Shown here piece by piece: positions 1 to 16,417 of a stretch of DNA of 64,000 bases; position 1 is the stretch's first letter, and every line of letters starts with the position of its first letter. The position numbers were made by a program, and so were the translations under genes. Location of the stretch: assembly GCA_012976225.1 (NCBI GenBank), contig JAAVVG010000001.1:248001-312000 (forward strand), written 5' to 3'. A model generated the notes under the pieces. It worked only from the letters and a program-made list of their open reading frames with translations, did not search any database and was not told where the DNA came from. This DNA is from Golubevia sp. BC0850. Its lineage: Eukaryota; Basidiomycota; Exobasidiomycetes; Golubeviales; Golubeviaceae.

Positions 1-831
1 GACATGGTGAGAACGTGGAACCTCTCACTTGGCTTACCTTTTGCAATGAAATCAATGAAAATACTCTTTGATCTCAAGAGCTTATGGACGTTGGTCGTGG
101 AATGAGAGATGAACATGATCGAGTTCGTGAAGAGAACTCCAAATAGAGAGGAAGCTAGTGAGAGCGGAGACGGTAGAGATGAGGTTGATTGATTACCTGA
201 CGGAAGTTGGAGAAGAGATTTGAGAGAAGTGAAAGGATCGTCGGAGGGAGAAGAGGTCAGTGGTGAAACGAAAGACGAAAGAATCCGGAGAAGATGGACA
301 GGAAGACTCACAAAAGGCCTGTATAAGGATAGACAAGGAGAAGATCCATAGTCACCTCAGTCAGTAATTCCAAATCAAGGGAAGAGAGAAAGTCAAGGGA
401 GCAGTGGGCCCGCAAAAGTCTGACAACCGAACTCACAGTTTGCATCAAAATCCGAGCGAACAAGGCGAGAGTTGAACCATCTAGAAACCAGATGTAGATG
501 AATATGGTCCATATCGTAATGTCGAACTGAGAACATCGTGCGCAAGAGAGGAAGTTGTCAGGGATTGAAGCAGTTTCCAGGCTGAACGAAATGGGTACCG
601 ACCGATTGGACTGCCTGATACCTCTCTCTTTGAAGACTGGAAGAGTTGACTCTCATCTTTCTGGCCAGAATTCTCTTCAATCAACTTCCCACTTTCCCTC
701 TTGAGTGATTTGAGAGTTTTGGGCTGAACCACGTGTCAGCTTGTGAGTTGCGGAAGAGAAGAAAAGACTCTGATGAAAAGACTTCTTCTCCCAACTCCAT
801 CCTCCAACTCCTATACTTTGAAGCATCAATC
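1..831. other. Window edge, no confident gene; possible minus-strand exons at 38-330
   Basis: No recognisable gene. On the minus strand an open frame running from about 330 down to 197 could join, across a very short 42-bp GT-AG gap (196-155), to an open frame at 154-38 that ends in a good GTAAGC donor. This would be an internal part of a gene leaving the window on the left. The peptide resembles nothing I know and the gap is shorter than any other intron here, so this is weak. The rest to about 830 is the presumed upstream region of the F-box relic that follows. Confidence 0.2.
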
Positions 832-2240
832 ATGAACGACAGAGGAAAGTTTACAGGGTTTTACCAAAAGAAGTGTTACTACAGAAAGCAGAACAAGCCG
901 CCAGTCAATCCCATCGACGCTCTACCTCCAGAGATGTAAGCCAGCTGCTCTGTTCTCTTGATCCGATCGGAATCGCTCGCTCTATGGCCGTCTGCAATTC
1001 TTGGAGAGTTCCGATTTCATCAACTTCTTCACTTCACACTTCACAAGCAAGGGTGACAGTAGTCAGATTTATCGTCTGCTTCATGAATTCAATCGATTAT
1101 CCTCTCTCAGTCTCAATTCCCTACTTAAAGCTACCTTGAACATCTCTTACTTCGCCTGAGAGTTTTCTTCACTGTCCCTTCAGGACCGTAAGACCACAGG
1201 TCTAGAGTTAATCGTAGATAATCTTCGAGCAAGCAAGACTTTAAAAGAAGTTTCTTTCTTAATTTCGGATAGAAATCTTTACGACACCGAGGCTTGTTTC
1301 ACTCCTACAGCCCTTTACCTTACCCAACAATTTCAGGATTCAAGTAAATTTCCGTCTTTAAAAGACATCCAATTCAGAGTTCCAAGTTGCATAGCCATGA
1401 GAGCCGCCGGCGACGAGAGGAGCTATAACTTGATTTCTACCACAACATGCGTTGAAGCTGGACAGCCTAAGGAAGATGAACTTCTCCTTCAAACGGTTAA
1501 AAAGTTCTCTGGAGGTAAAATTACAGCATTTAAAACATGAGACTCTGAATTTCCCGCCTTCTTGGATAAGTTGCTAGTCATGAAAGAACTGGAGAGCTCT
1601 CAATCGACGGACGCTTCAAGAATTAAACCTGTTTTTAGATGATGGAGACTCAGACATGATTTGGAAATTTGTTATTGAATGTTATAATTTGAACTCTTTG
1701 GGATTGGCTTTATATAATTTGGAAGAAGAGGCGGAACTAAATATGCCAAAGTCTAAGGGAACCTCAAGCTTGAAGAAACTAGATTTAGAGTTCCTTTGCT
1801 GTGATGCATTACCATGGCAGCCATTCATAGATTGGTTTGGCTCAAATTTAGAAGATCTGAAACTCCATAAAACATCATGCATTCCTCTCAGATTTTCACT
1901 CAGATCCTCCTAAAATTTAATAACACCCTTAAAACTCTACTCGTATATCAGGTTCGAATTAATGTAGAAGAAATTCAAAACTTCAGCAACGGGGTTTCCA
2001 AAATATTTTAGAATCTTAAAACTCTTGATCTAAGACAAGTAGGACCTCAAATCTTAGCTCTTTTTGCTAGTATCGAAACTCCAAAACTTCAAGTTCTACA
2101 ATGTTTTTCTGGTAATATCTTGAACTCTATTCAAATCAGAACGCTTCTGTTTTGCTCGAAGTAGTATCAGCTTTCCAGTCATGAACGCTGCATTGGAGTG
2201 ATCGGTCTTCTCAACCTCGGATCGGCCTCGATAATGTGAG
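832..2240 (+). pseudogene. F-box/LRR-like protein relic, copy A
   Basis: Decayed member of a three-copy family in this window. An F-box core is readable near 918-1010 (residues NPIDALPPEM, then SQLLCSL, then IARSMAVCNSW), the module by which such proteins bind Skp1 in SCF ubiquitin ligases. The frame shifts directly after LPPEM (stop at 937-939). A second frame change is needed to continue into a segment starting SQIYRLL that matches copy C, and this meets a TGA at 1157-1159. The C-terminal leucine-rich part (about 1656-2110) also needs a frame change near 1910. At DNA level it is almost identical over stretches to copy B. F-box identity is by pattern; the function of the ancestral gene is unknown. 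A heavily spliced live gene is possible but no consistent intron set repairs the frame. Confidence 0.6.
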
Positions 2241-3255
2241 TATTGGGTATAGTAGATGCCAACCTCCAATGAATTTATGACGGTTGCTCGAATTTTTCAG
2301 GATTCTTCTAACACATTCGCTTATCTTTCCTCTCACTATGTATAGTAGAGTACAGGAAGCGCTTGACTCGGGTGACTGTGTGAGCTTTCATATCAGTCGC
2401 CGTTCCTTTCTCAATGATCTTATTTTCTGACCCAGCTACTTTCTTCCCTTTCAAAATCATCTCTTCTCTTTCTCAGTCACCAGCATCTCAAGAACAGGTC
2501 CACAGATCTTTCCTCAATCAAACTGAAAAGAAGCCGCTTCTCGAATCAGCGTCTCGACAGACCTCACACTTATGTACCGCCTTATGTTTCTACAGTTCTT
2601 AGCACTTCAGCACTGCTTTCCAAAGTACTGTGATCGATCTGTTGTTTCAATCATTCCGATCAAGCAGCATTTTTGCTCTCAACAACCATCAGTAAACATC
2701 TGGACGTGGTTTTTTTTGTGAATACTTCGTGATCCTTCTGTGATGCTAAGAAGTGTGCTGTTGACTTGAGAAGATTTTGTAAACAGAAACGACACAGAGG
2801 AGATAACGATAAAAGAGATAGAGCTAGAAAGTGCTTGAGAATAAATCGAAAGTCGAGTCTCTCCCGCAGAAAACACCTCTCGAGGTTTTGAAAGGCTGCT
2901 CCCTATCCGCGAAGCGATCTGACAGAGGACCAGCAAGCCGGAAATCAATTTGAACAGAGAAAGAACAGAAGAAATAATAGCGATCAGCTAGGTTCAAACA
3001 AACATTGACAATTATCGAGACCCATCCGATTCCTCTCGAAGACTCGAGATGGAAAGTGTCAGCATTGCTCAATCTTCACTGATGCTGACTTAGATGAACG
3101 ATCATTCAAAGTCTGAATGAGGTAAGTTGAAGCTGGATCTTCAATTTATTGCGCTTCTTCCTCTCCTTGTTTGTAATTTGTTGTCCTTTTTCTACAGCAT
3201 CCATCCCTCAAGTTTACCACACCATTAAAGGAAACCATATCAATGCCCACCTCAT
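2241..3255. other. Intergenic spacer between inverted F-box relics
   Basis: Both neighbouring relics point into this kilobase with their 3' ends. The open frames here are short, start with non-ATG codons or have no recognisable composition. I see no gene, repeat or RNA signature. Confidence 0.5.
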
Positions 3256-5000
3256 AATACTCTTAATTGAAGCTTCGGTGCCCTTTTCTTAAATTCGGCT
3301 ATCACTTCTCCATCTCCAACTTGAGCAACAGAACCTCGAGTGCTGGAAAATTGAAACGTGAAAACCACTCTTTAACCTTTGAATCCGCTCCGATTTCCAG
3401 CTCTTTCAATTCTGGAAGAGAGAACAAAAAAATCAGAGGAAGGGATTTTGAAAGATTCATTTGAGTTTGGGATTTCAACTGATATTTTGATCAAAGTCAA
3501 GTGACAGCTTCTGAAAAGACCTCTTAGACAGTCAAAACTTTCCTGGCCTGCTTTGCTTGACAATCTCCAAGGTATGTAGATTTGGACACTCAATGATTGC
3601 GAAAAGTCCCAAAATTTGAGGACTAACTTCTTTTAGATGGAGACTCTTCAAATTTGGAAACCGTTTAGAGATTCCTTGATTGAAAAATTGAATTTCTTCT
3701 CCCCCGACTCTGATGTGTGATAGACTAAGATTGATTAAAGTATGAATATATTTGTGAAGGATGGAAGTGAATTCCTCTGCCGAAAAAGAAAGCTGTGTGG
3801 CTTGGATCGACATTGTGGATATTCTCCTCAATGTCCCACAGTTTAAGGTCTTCGAGACTCTCTCCAATCCATCTTGAGAAATCAGACCATGGGAGAGAGA
3901 AAACCCTGGATTTCAAGTCTAACTTTTGTGGTCTTGCTGGTCCCTTGATCGACTCCTCTGGTACTTTTAAATCTAACAATGTCCCATCCCCAAAAATCTC
4001 CTATGGGTAGTGTAGTTCCAACGTCAGAGATCTTAGGTTCGGGCAACTGATGGCGAAATCCCAAACCAAATGTCCCCAAATCCCGTCAAAATCTAAATCC
4101 AATTCCTTTAGAGACAATTGAGAGATTGAGAGATGATCCATGATCTGGGGGTGCCATCGCCAGGTTCCGATCTTAATGACTGTAAAACCGGCATTCATAA
4201 GCTTATGGGCGGCTCTGAGGAGTTCGACTAGATGTTCAGGTTCTTCAGCTGCATGATTGGCAGTCGTTGGAGGAGTGAAGCTGAAATTCTTGGAACCCGG
4301 TAGCTCACTCCCTGTCATTAAAGTAAGTGGCAGGGGTATTTCAAATTCGATTGAGCGTGAACTTGGAAACGATTGTAGTTGGTCCATAAGGTAGAGAGTT
4401 GAAGCCACAGAAAAATCATCTTCTTCGATTGCTGAAGCTTCGAAAGACACTTCTTGGAGTGAGCTTTTCGATTTGAACAGAATGTCCATGAGTAAATCTA
4501 TCGCTGCAAAGGTCTCTTCAAAAAGTTCCAGTACTCGTGAGCGAAATGGGAGATATCGAAAGAGGCCTTTAAGAGCCTATGCTGTGAGAGAGAGGACAAT
4601 CTGTTGAAGTGGTGAAGGCGGCGGTAGATCTGACTAGAGTAACCTTGGCTTGTGAGGTCGACCTCTCTGTGAAGTGAAGGAGTTCATGAAATTGAAGTTC
4701 TCCAAGAATTGGAGACGGCCATAGAGCGAGCGATTCCGATTGGATTGAGAGAAGAGAGCAGCTGGCAAAACATCTCTGGAGGTAGAACGTCGATGGGATT
4801 GATTGCTGGCTTCCTAGGTGTATAAGATTCCTTTTGATGATAGAATCGATACGACTAGAGGATTCCAACCAAGATTCTGCCCCCTTGAATTCCATCATGA
4901 AGTTTGAAAGATTGATTGAAGGCGACAGTGGGTTGGAGACGTTGGAGCGTTGGAACTTGGACTTTGGGGGTGTTGGAGATCTTCTCTGTGCCAACTCCAC
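3256..5000 (-). pseudogene. F-box/LRR-like protein relic, copy B
   Basis: Inverted near-copy of relic A. Reading the minus strand from about 4800, an F-box core equivalent to that of A (LPPEM followed by an IARSMAV-type stretch) can be traced, but in changing frames. The longest clean piece (4489-4001) carries the middle, ending in a leucine-rich segment with residues CPNLRSLTLEL. Further leucine-rich pieces at 3979-3725 and 3867-3532 lie in different frames of the same strand and both match the C-terminal half of copy C. Homology to C can be followed down to about 3372, so the locus spans nearly the whole gene. The frame changes suggest a pseudogene. Its 5' end lies only about 40 bp from the start of the divergent WW-FF gene. 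Confidence 0.6.
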
Positions 5001-5040
5001 CGCTGCATGTGCAACCTTTTTAGTTGATCAACTTTAAGAT

Positions 5041-7837
5041 ATGAGCCATTCAAATTCAACCTCAACTTCTAATCCTACCTTATCCTCATCAAATCCATTA
5101 CCTTCTGGGTGGACGGAGCATTTAGGACCTCAAAATCAAGCCTATTTCTACAATTCCATTTCTAAAGAATCAACTTACACTCGACCAACTGAGACTTCAC
5201 CTTCTTCGAATTCAACAATTAAAGATAAGCCAATCTCAAAAATACCGATTCCAGGTGCAGATGGTTGGTTAAAAGTGACGACAACTCAAGGAAACGTCTT
5301 CTATTCTCACAAACCATCCAAGAGAAGTGAATGGTCAATTCCACAAGAGATAAGGGAACAAGTAGAAGCTCTGGACAAGAAGTCGGAGCCAAAGACGGAA
5401 TCGGTTGAATCGGAATCAGATTCAAAAAGGAAGAGAGTAGAATTGGAAGGATTGGAATCTATCACAAAGTCAGTAGAGAATCAGAATCAAGATGATTCAC
5501 CATCTTCTTCAAAAAGACCTAGAACTGATGATCAGCCTGAAGCTATCACTGAATTCGTATCTTCGAATGGAAGTGGAAATGGTGATCAGGCTGAAGAAGT
5601 TGAAGGAGAGGGAGAAGAGCAAGAAAGTGAGAATGAAGATGAAGAATGGCAAAGACAAATGGCAGCTGAAATGGCAGCAGAAGCAGAACAAGAAGCAAAA
5701 GAACAAGAGGAACATTATAAAGAATTACCAAATCAAGATCGATCTGAGAGAGCAAACCTAGAATCCAAAGGAAACGTCCCTCCCGGACCTCCTCCTTCCA
5801 AACCTTTACAGCCACCTTCATTTCAACCTCAATATTCAGGTCCTCCACCTTCAATCAATTACTCAATACCTCCTCCAAATCTAGTTCAATATTCAGGTCC
5901 TCCTTCTCCTGCAACGATTTATCAAGCTCCACCACCAGCACCAGTTCCAACCAATTTCTCACACGAAGAATCCATGGCTCTTTTCAAACACATGTTAACT
6001 TCTTTGAATGGAACTAGGGATGAAATCAATCCAATGGCACCTTGGGATAAAGAACTACCAAAATTCGTTCATAGGAATGAATATTCCAGATTGGAAAGCT
6101 TGAAAGATAGACAGGAAGGTTTTAATGATTGGTGTAAGAATAGGTTGAGAGAGAAGAGAGAAGAGAAAGTTAGAGCTAAGAATGAAGCTGGAAAGGAGAA
6201 AGAGAGAGACCAGAAAGGAAAGGGAGATTCGAAAGGGAAGGAGAAATCTAAAGAATCTGGAAATGGAAGTGGAAGTTCTGGAGAAGAGGCTTTTAAAGCA
6301 TTGCTAAAGAAAGAAGTCGTCTCTACTAGAATGACTTGGGAAGAGTTTAAGAAAAAGTTTAGGAAAGAAAGAGATTTCTTTGGGTTTGGTAGAGATGATA
6401 AGGTTAGGGAAAAGAGGTTTAGAGATTGGCTGAGGGAATTGGGTGAAAGTGAGTGTCTCTTCGTTGTGGCTTTCCTTTGCGGAAGCTCGTGATTCTTGCC
6501 TACTCGAATTGAGTTCTAAGGATCTCGTCTTCGAGAGTCAAGCGGGGAGGCGAGAGCTTACTGACTTGCTCTATCCTGTCCTTTTCTCGTGATCTCCTTG
6601 CAGTCAAACGAATGGCATCTCTCCTCTCCGAGAAAGCCTTCCTCTCTCTACTTTCGGAAGTCATACCTGCTTCCCTTCTCGAAAATCCTCCGACTTCTAA
6701 AGAAGAGGTCTCCTCACTTTGGAAAGATGTGAAGAAAGAACAAGGAACGAAACTAGCTGAAGATGAAAGATATGAAGGAGTCAAAAGTAGTAGTAGAAGA
6801 GGTGAGCTCTTTGCTGATTGGCTAGCTGGTAAAGAAGGAGAATCGAAATCCGATAAACCAAAGATGGAGAAGCAGGATTCAATTGCTGCTTCCTCTTCAT
6901 CAAAAATAGAAAGTAAAGAAGAACTCAAAGCTAAAGCTCTAAAAGAAAGAGAATCTAAAGTCTCTAAATCTAAATCTGAATTAGATCATCAAAATCAAAA
7001 GGCTTTGAGTTCAATCCAACAAAAAGATTTCGTTTTGAATTTTCAAAACTTTTTGATCGATGAAGTTAAAGATGCAACTTTGAATTGGGAAATCATTTCT
7101 CAAACTTTTAGAGATGATGAAAGGTTTAATCCTAAATTTTCTACTATTGTTAATAGTAAGAGAGATGGGAGTTTAAGTTTCAATCAAAAGAAAGATTTAG
7201 TTGAAAATCATTTGAACAAACTTTATTTAAAGAAAAGAGATCAGTTGAATGATTTGTTCGAGGAAATCACTGAGGGGAAATTGGATCTAGGTGATGATGA
7301 GAAGAAGGATGAATTTTTAGAAGCAGTTAAGTTGAAAGATGATTTCAATAGATTGAAATTGAATCAAGTTTTTAGAGATGAGAGATTGAGAAGAGAATTT
7401 GAGAGATGGGAGAGCGTTAGAGAACAGGCTGCTATTGAAGATTTCGAGGGAATGTTGAATGGTGAGTCTAGCTGGCCCCCTTTTTCTCTAGCTTTCCTCC
7501 TTCCTTTTTTTTCTCGTGTTGATCTAGTCTTTTCTTCCCCCCCCCTTTCGGACCACCAGAAAACGCCTTCATCTCCTTCTGGGGTAAATTAAGGAAAGAG
7601 AAGAAATCAGAAGGCAAAGAAGGAGAGGGAGAAGGAATTCAACTCTCAGAAGATGAAGATGATCAACCCGATCTGCTCAAAATGGCTCAGAAAGTGGATT
7701 TGGAGGAAGTTCATTCGGTTCTTAGGAATGATCAAAGATATAGAGTTTTCTCTCATCTTCCGCAGAAGAGAGATCAGTGGATTAGAGAACATTTGCAGAA
7801 ACAGGCAAAGTTGAATCAAACTGTCCATCAGACTTAA
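5041..7837 (+). CDS. TCERG1/CA150-type transcription elongation-splicing factor (2 WW, 6 FF)
   Basis: Three exons: 5041-6448, 6604-7461, 7560-7837; 847 aa. Two WW domains lie near residues 20-50 (starts SGWTEHLG) and 77-105 (DGWLKV). An acidic/Lys-rich linker and a Pro-rich stretch (about 240-310) follow, then six FF repeats: about 313-375 (FKHMLTSL, PWDKEL), 416-470, then four in exons 2 and 3, ending with RNDQRYRVFSHLP. The order and spacing match metazoan TCERG1, which links RNA polymerase II C-terminal-domain phosphorylation to splicing. Prp40 is the other WW-FF family, but the last FF repeat (VLRNDxRY) fits TCERG1 better. The exon 1-2 junction restores an unbroken third FF repeat. Nuclear role is inferred from the family. 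Start ATG lies just downstream of F-box relic B. Confidence 0.85.
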
Positions 7838-8248
7838 CCTTGGGGAACATTATGATTTGTATGTATTGTTGCACTACAGACTTTGTTGTTCTTCACTAAT
7901 TGTTATTTTGAACCTTTGAGTGTGCGATGGGTTATTGCATGCCCTCTGAGTACTTTTCGGCTTCTTTGCGAAGGTTAGAAAGAGATTGTTCTCACCTATC
8001 TGATGATTAGGGAGGAACCTTTTCTCATTCTTCAAGAAAGGGAGGGAGAGAGGAGGTGAGGAGGAGGACGTGGTATAGGCAAGCAAGCCTCGGCGATTCC
8101 ATCACCGCATCACCGAAAAAAAGTTGTTGAAGAGAGATGAGAAGCTGATGAGAAGAAACTCTTGCTGGTATCCTGTCCTATTCCTGATCCTATCCTGGAT
8201 TCTCTGTTCTTATTCTTTACTTTCAACTTTCAACTTTAAACGGTCGTC
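7838..8248. other. Intergenic, 3' UTR/promoter
   Basis: Presumed 3' UTR of the WW-FF gene and promoter of UTP12. Nothing else seen. Confidence 0.5.
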
Positions 8249-11200
8249 ATGGTTCGATCCTATCTTCGACATGAACCGACGATGGCGTTTGGAGTTATTG
8301 CCTCAAACGCATCAGCCAGACCTGTCTTGGATTCAGATGGCAAAACTGCCTACGTAGCTGCTCTGGAAGATATCTTAGTCTGGGATATCAAGACTGGTAA
8401 TCAGGTAAGTCAATTCCAAAGGTCTTCCCATTAACTCTTACTCATCTGGCTCTCATCTTCTTCCAATCCTTCCCCCTTCCAGATTTCTCTATGGCATGAG
8501 ATCTCTCATCGATCTCCAGTAACTTCCTTAATCAGAGCCCCCTCACCGAATGCTCATCTATTCGCAGTCGGATATCAAGATGGCTCTCTTAGGATTTGGG
8601 ATTCAAAATCATCCACTCCTACTCTCACTTTGAATGGTCATGATCGTGCTGTTACTGCTTTGGCTTTCGATCCTTCAGCTACCAGGTTGGCTAGCGGAAG
8701 TCAAGATAATCAATTGATTCTTTGGGATTTAGTGGCTGAGAGAGGTCTCTTTCGGTGAGTAAGAGGAAGGAAGCAAGGAAGCAGAGCATGTCCTAGAGGC
8801 AAGAGAAGAGCAGAAGAAGATGGCAAGGTTTTTTGGCTGGGAATTGGGCTCTACTGTTCTACTGTCTGGTCAAGCAGCTTGTTCAAAGGATCTCAAAGAA
8901 CACTCTTCGGCGAAGGCGCTCGTCCAGAGCTGTTGCGGGAGCAGAGCACTCGGTGTCTTCCTTCACCTTCTCTTCATTCCCTTTGCTAACCCCATCCCTC
9001 TTTCCCCCCTCTCACCAGTCTGCGAGGTCATCGAGACACCATCACAGATATCCATTTTCTATCCTCAACCCCTTCAACTTCTTCATCCTCAAACTCTCAC
9101 TCTTTGAATTCATCTTCAGCCTCCGGACATTTACTAAGTACCTCCAAAGATGGACTCTTGAAACTCTGGGATTTGACACTTCAACATTGTCTGGAAACTG
9201 TCGTTCCTGGAAAAGGTGAAATCACTTCTCTCAATGTGCTTCAGGGCAAGAAACCGAAGCTCACTTCTGAAGGAGATAAAGGCAAAGGAAAACAACTCGA
9301 TGAAGAAGAAGAGAAAGAACAGGATTTCATTCTGATCTTGACTGGAAGCTCAGAAGGTGAAGTTCGGATTTGGGAAATCGAAAATGAAAGATTAGAGAAT
9401 GGAATTCAAAGCTACGAAAATGAAAACGGAGATTCGGGGATACAGAAATTTATCACTGATAGAGGAGTCTTGGAAACTGCTAATTCTGGTCATAGAGTGA
9501 GCCAAATCAGTTTCAGTAGTTTGAATGATCTAGAAGAAATTCAAGACAACGAAGATGAAGTTGGATTTGAAAATCAAGAAAGGAAAGAAAAGGGAGAGGT
9601 TTTCTTGGGAATTCAAAGTTCAGATAAGAATGTTCAGATCTTTAGGATTAGAAAGGAAGAGGAAGTCAAGAAGAAGTTGAATAGAAGAAGGAAGAGAATG
9701 AGAGAAAAGGCTGCGGAGAAGAAATCGAAGGGAGGGAAGGAAGGGAAAGACGAGATGGAAGTTGAGGAGAAAGAGGAAGCAGATGAAGAAGATGAGGTTA
9801 AGTGGCAAGATCTTTTACAGCCTTTCACTATCGTCAGACCTTCGGCTGGGAAGATTAGAAGTTTCTCTTTTAACACGTCCGGAGGGAAGAAGAATGCTTC
9901 AAGTTCAACTGCAAACTCAACTCCATCAATTCTTTTGGCAATGACCAACAATTCATTGGAAATCCATTCATTACCTTCAATTCCACTTTCGAAAGCTTCA
10001 AAACAAATCCCGCTCAACTCTCAACTTTCATCCTCATTATCTCTACCTGGTCATAGATCCGATGTCAGAGCGATTTGTCTCTCCTCTGACGATTCACTTC
10101 TGGCTTCTGCTTCTGGGTCTGGAGAATTGAAGATCTGGAATTTGAAAACAGGGAAATGCCTCAGAACTCTAGAATGTGGTTATGCTCTGTGTTTGAAATG
10201 GTTGAGGAATGATAGGCATGTCTTAGTTGGATGTAAGGATGGAAAATTAAGATCTTTCGACATCATGGGATCTAAAGAGTTGGAAGTCATCGAAGCTCAC
10301 AAAGGACCAATTTGGAGTATCGATTTGATGAACGATGGGAATGGAGCAGTCACTGCTTCCGCTGATAAGGAAGTCAAGTTCTGGGAATTTGAAATGATCG
10401 AAGAAGAATTTGGCGAAGAACTTGGAAAGGAGGTTAGGAGTAAACTTCAAGGCGATGACGACGAGCACAGTGAAGATGAAGAACCAGCTCCACCTCCAAC
10501 TAGACCAAAGAGACAGCAACTCTCATTAGCTCATGTCAAGACTTTAAAGATGACTGATGATATCTTGTTCGCAAAATTCTCACCGGACGGAAAATTCCTT
10601 GCTCTCGCTCTTTTGGATTCAACAGTCAAGATCTTCTTCTCGGATTCGCTCAAGTTCTTCCTATCATTATATGGACACAAGCTACCAGTCTTATCTCTCG
10701 ATATCTCATCGGATTCAAAATTGATTATTACAGTATCTGCAGATAAGAACGTCAAGATTTGGGGATTGGACTTTGGAGATTGTCATCGATCATTATTCGC
10801 TCATTCAGAGTCAATCATGTCATGTGGCTTCGAAGCAGGCTATCAAGGCGGTGGTCTGTTAGGTGGCAGAGAAGGTTCTTCTCATCATTTCTGGACTGCG
10901 TCAAAAGACGGTTTATTGAAACATTGGGATGGAGACAGATTTGAGCTTATTCAAACCCTAGAAGGTCACCATGGAGAAATCTGGTCTTTGACCGCTGGAA
11001 ACACAGGTAAATTATGTGTTACAGCAGGAGCTGATAAATCGATTAGAGTCTGGGAAAAGACTGATGAACCACTTTTCCTAGAAGAAGAAAGAGAAAAGGA
11101 AATGGAAAAGAATTTCGAAAGTGCGGATAACAATGGTAGAACTTTAGAAACCAGAGCTGTTGGTAGTTTAGCAAATGGTGCTACTAGTTCAAATCAAGAA

Positions 11201-12009
11201 GCAGTTGAAGAATTAGGTCAGGAATCTTTGCAGGTCACTAAATCTACCACTGAAACTTTAATGTCTGGAGAGAAACTGTTAGAGGCTTTGGATTTAGGTG
11301 ATTTGGATTTAAAATCTCAAGCTCTTCCAAGTGGTCAAAGACCTAATAGATCTCCAATTTTAATGGCTGCTTTTGGTCCTAGTGAGGAAAATCCAATGGC
11401 GGAAAAATATGTCTTAAAGGTGGTTGAGAAGATTCCTTCAGCTCAATTGGAGGATTCATTACTTGTTTTACCTTTCGACAGAATCGTTAGCTTGATCAAG
11501 TATTTGGATGTTTGGACTAAGAGGGTGAGTGAAGAATGCAAATTCAAAAGCCTTGCAACGAGAGGTCTTGTGGCTCATCTTCTATTGTTTTTCTCTTTTC
11601 TATCCAGGATTGGAACATTGCTCTGGTCGGTAGGATTCTATTCTTCATCCTCAGAATTCATCATTCTCAAATCGTCGCCAACAGAGTCATGAAACAAACT
11701 CTGAACAGTTTGAGGAAGCACTTGAGAGCTGCTCTCAATCGACAGAAAGTAAGTAGTAGCTTCACTCCTCCTGCCTCCTCCCGCCCCCTCCCGCCCCCTT
11801 CTCTAATTTAAAACTTATCATCCTCCCTTGATCTTATACAGACCATCCTTGGATTCAATCTCGCTGCCCTCCAATTCATCAAGACTCAACAACTGGAAGA
11901 TAGGACAGCCGAGATGTATGAAAGAGAAGGCCTGGATCTGGATGAAGATCAAGTTAGAGCCAAGATTCAAGAGAATGCGAAGAGGAAAAGGAAATTGGTG
12001 TTGACCTGA
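8249..12009 (+). CDS. UTP12: U3 snoRNP / small-subunit processome WD40 protein Utp12 (Dip2, WDR3)
   Basis: Five exons: 8249-8404, 8483-8754, 9019-11524, 11608-11748, 11842-12009; 1080 aa. The N-terminus (MVRSYLRHEP, AFGVIASNA) is the family signature. Two tandem WD40 propellers follow, with diagnostic stretches RTLECGYAL, YGHKLPVLSLDIS and DFGDCHRSLFAHSESIM almost as in yeast Dip2. The C-terminal Utp12 domain (from about residue 930) carries SQLEDSLLVLPF-like residues (AQLEDSLLVLPF) and ends Lys/Arg-rich. The protein acts in the UTP-B module of the nucleolar 90S pre-ribosome, in 18S rRNA maturation. An acidic, Lys-rich insert lies between the propellers (about residues 330-375). Start ATG sits at the conserved MV(K/R)SY. 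The second intron is long (264 bp). Confidence 0.95.
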
Positions 12010-12918
12010 TCGAAAGATGGAAACCCAGATTCTGCTAATTTTGGTCGTCCTTCAGTTGTCGCTTTGCCCTTCCCCCCCTCCCCCGGGGCTTTGTTTTCAT
12101 AGAAGTTCATTGATAATCCTCCATATTTAGTTGTAGACTTACATCAGCTTCAGGTAACTTTGCGACTCCTTTCGCCCTCTTTGGTCTTTCTAACACTTCC
12201 TTTATGTACAATAGTGGCGAGAGAGGCGATCCGCGAACTTCAGTCTTTCACTCGATTTGTATAAGAACAAAGGTCTACTAATTCAATTAAGAAGAAAGAA
12301 AGAGTGAGAAGGAAAAAGAAAAGACAACAGATAGAGAATGGAGAAGCGATCAGGGGAAAGAGTTGGGAGGGCAAAGACGAAATCGACTCCCCCTCTCTAT
12401 TAAAGGAAAGTAGCAGAATAGAAAGCAAAAAAGAGGTCGAGAGGTAAAACGCTCAGCTACAGCTTCGATAGATATAGAGTACACACATGTTGCAATTGCG
12501 TTTGCGTTAAAGAAAGGGAGAGGGAAAAGGAAGATTGTAGAGGGAACTAAGGAAGAGGTAAACGTTGGAAATCTATTCTGGATGAAATGACTGGCTGACT
12601 TTGAACGCTTCTTCTCTGGAGCAGTTGCGAAGTGTGAAGACGGAATTGAGCTTCTCTTCTTCGACTCGATCAGGTTTAAGAGATAAATCACTCGGTTTAT
12701 TGGAACCAGAGTTTGTCTAAAGAGGTTGAAGAATTTGAAAGAGAGAAAAGGAAAATGTGAATCATTGGAAAGCTCTAAAAGTGAAATTTGGGAAGCAGTA
12801 CTTGAACTTGAAAGGTTTGTTGATTTGTTGAGTTGCATGGTCAATATGTTTGATTGCTCTGTAAGAAAGAGATGTAAGAGATGAAGTGCAGGTTGAATTT
12901 GGTGCGGTGAGAGCCGCC
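12010..12918. other. Convergent intergenic region
   Basis: About 0.9 kb between the 3' ends of UTP12 and the SR kinase. It holds purine-rich and pyrimidine-rich stretches and short open frames without recognisable protein character; read as 3' UTRs. No gene seen. Confidence 0.5.

Positions 12919-16417
<3,499 letters not shown>

Noticed and set aside
2679-3072. Two overlapping minus-strand frames between the F-box relics
   Set aside because: No homology to either relic, non-conserved composition and no intron signals.
12350-12844. 164-codon minus-strand open frame between UTP12 and the SR kinase
   Set aside because: Begins at ATG but is Ser/Phe-rich as expected from purine-rich DNA read backwards, has no homology and lies where two 3' UTRs meet.
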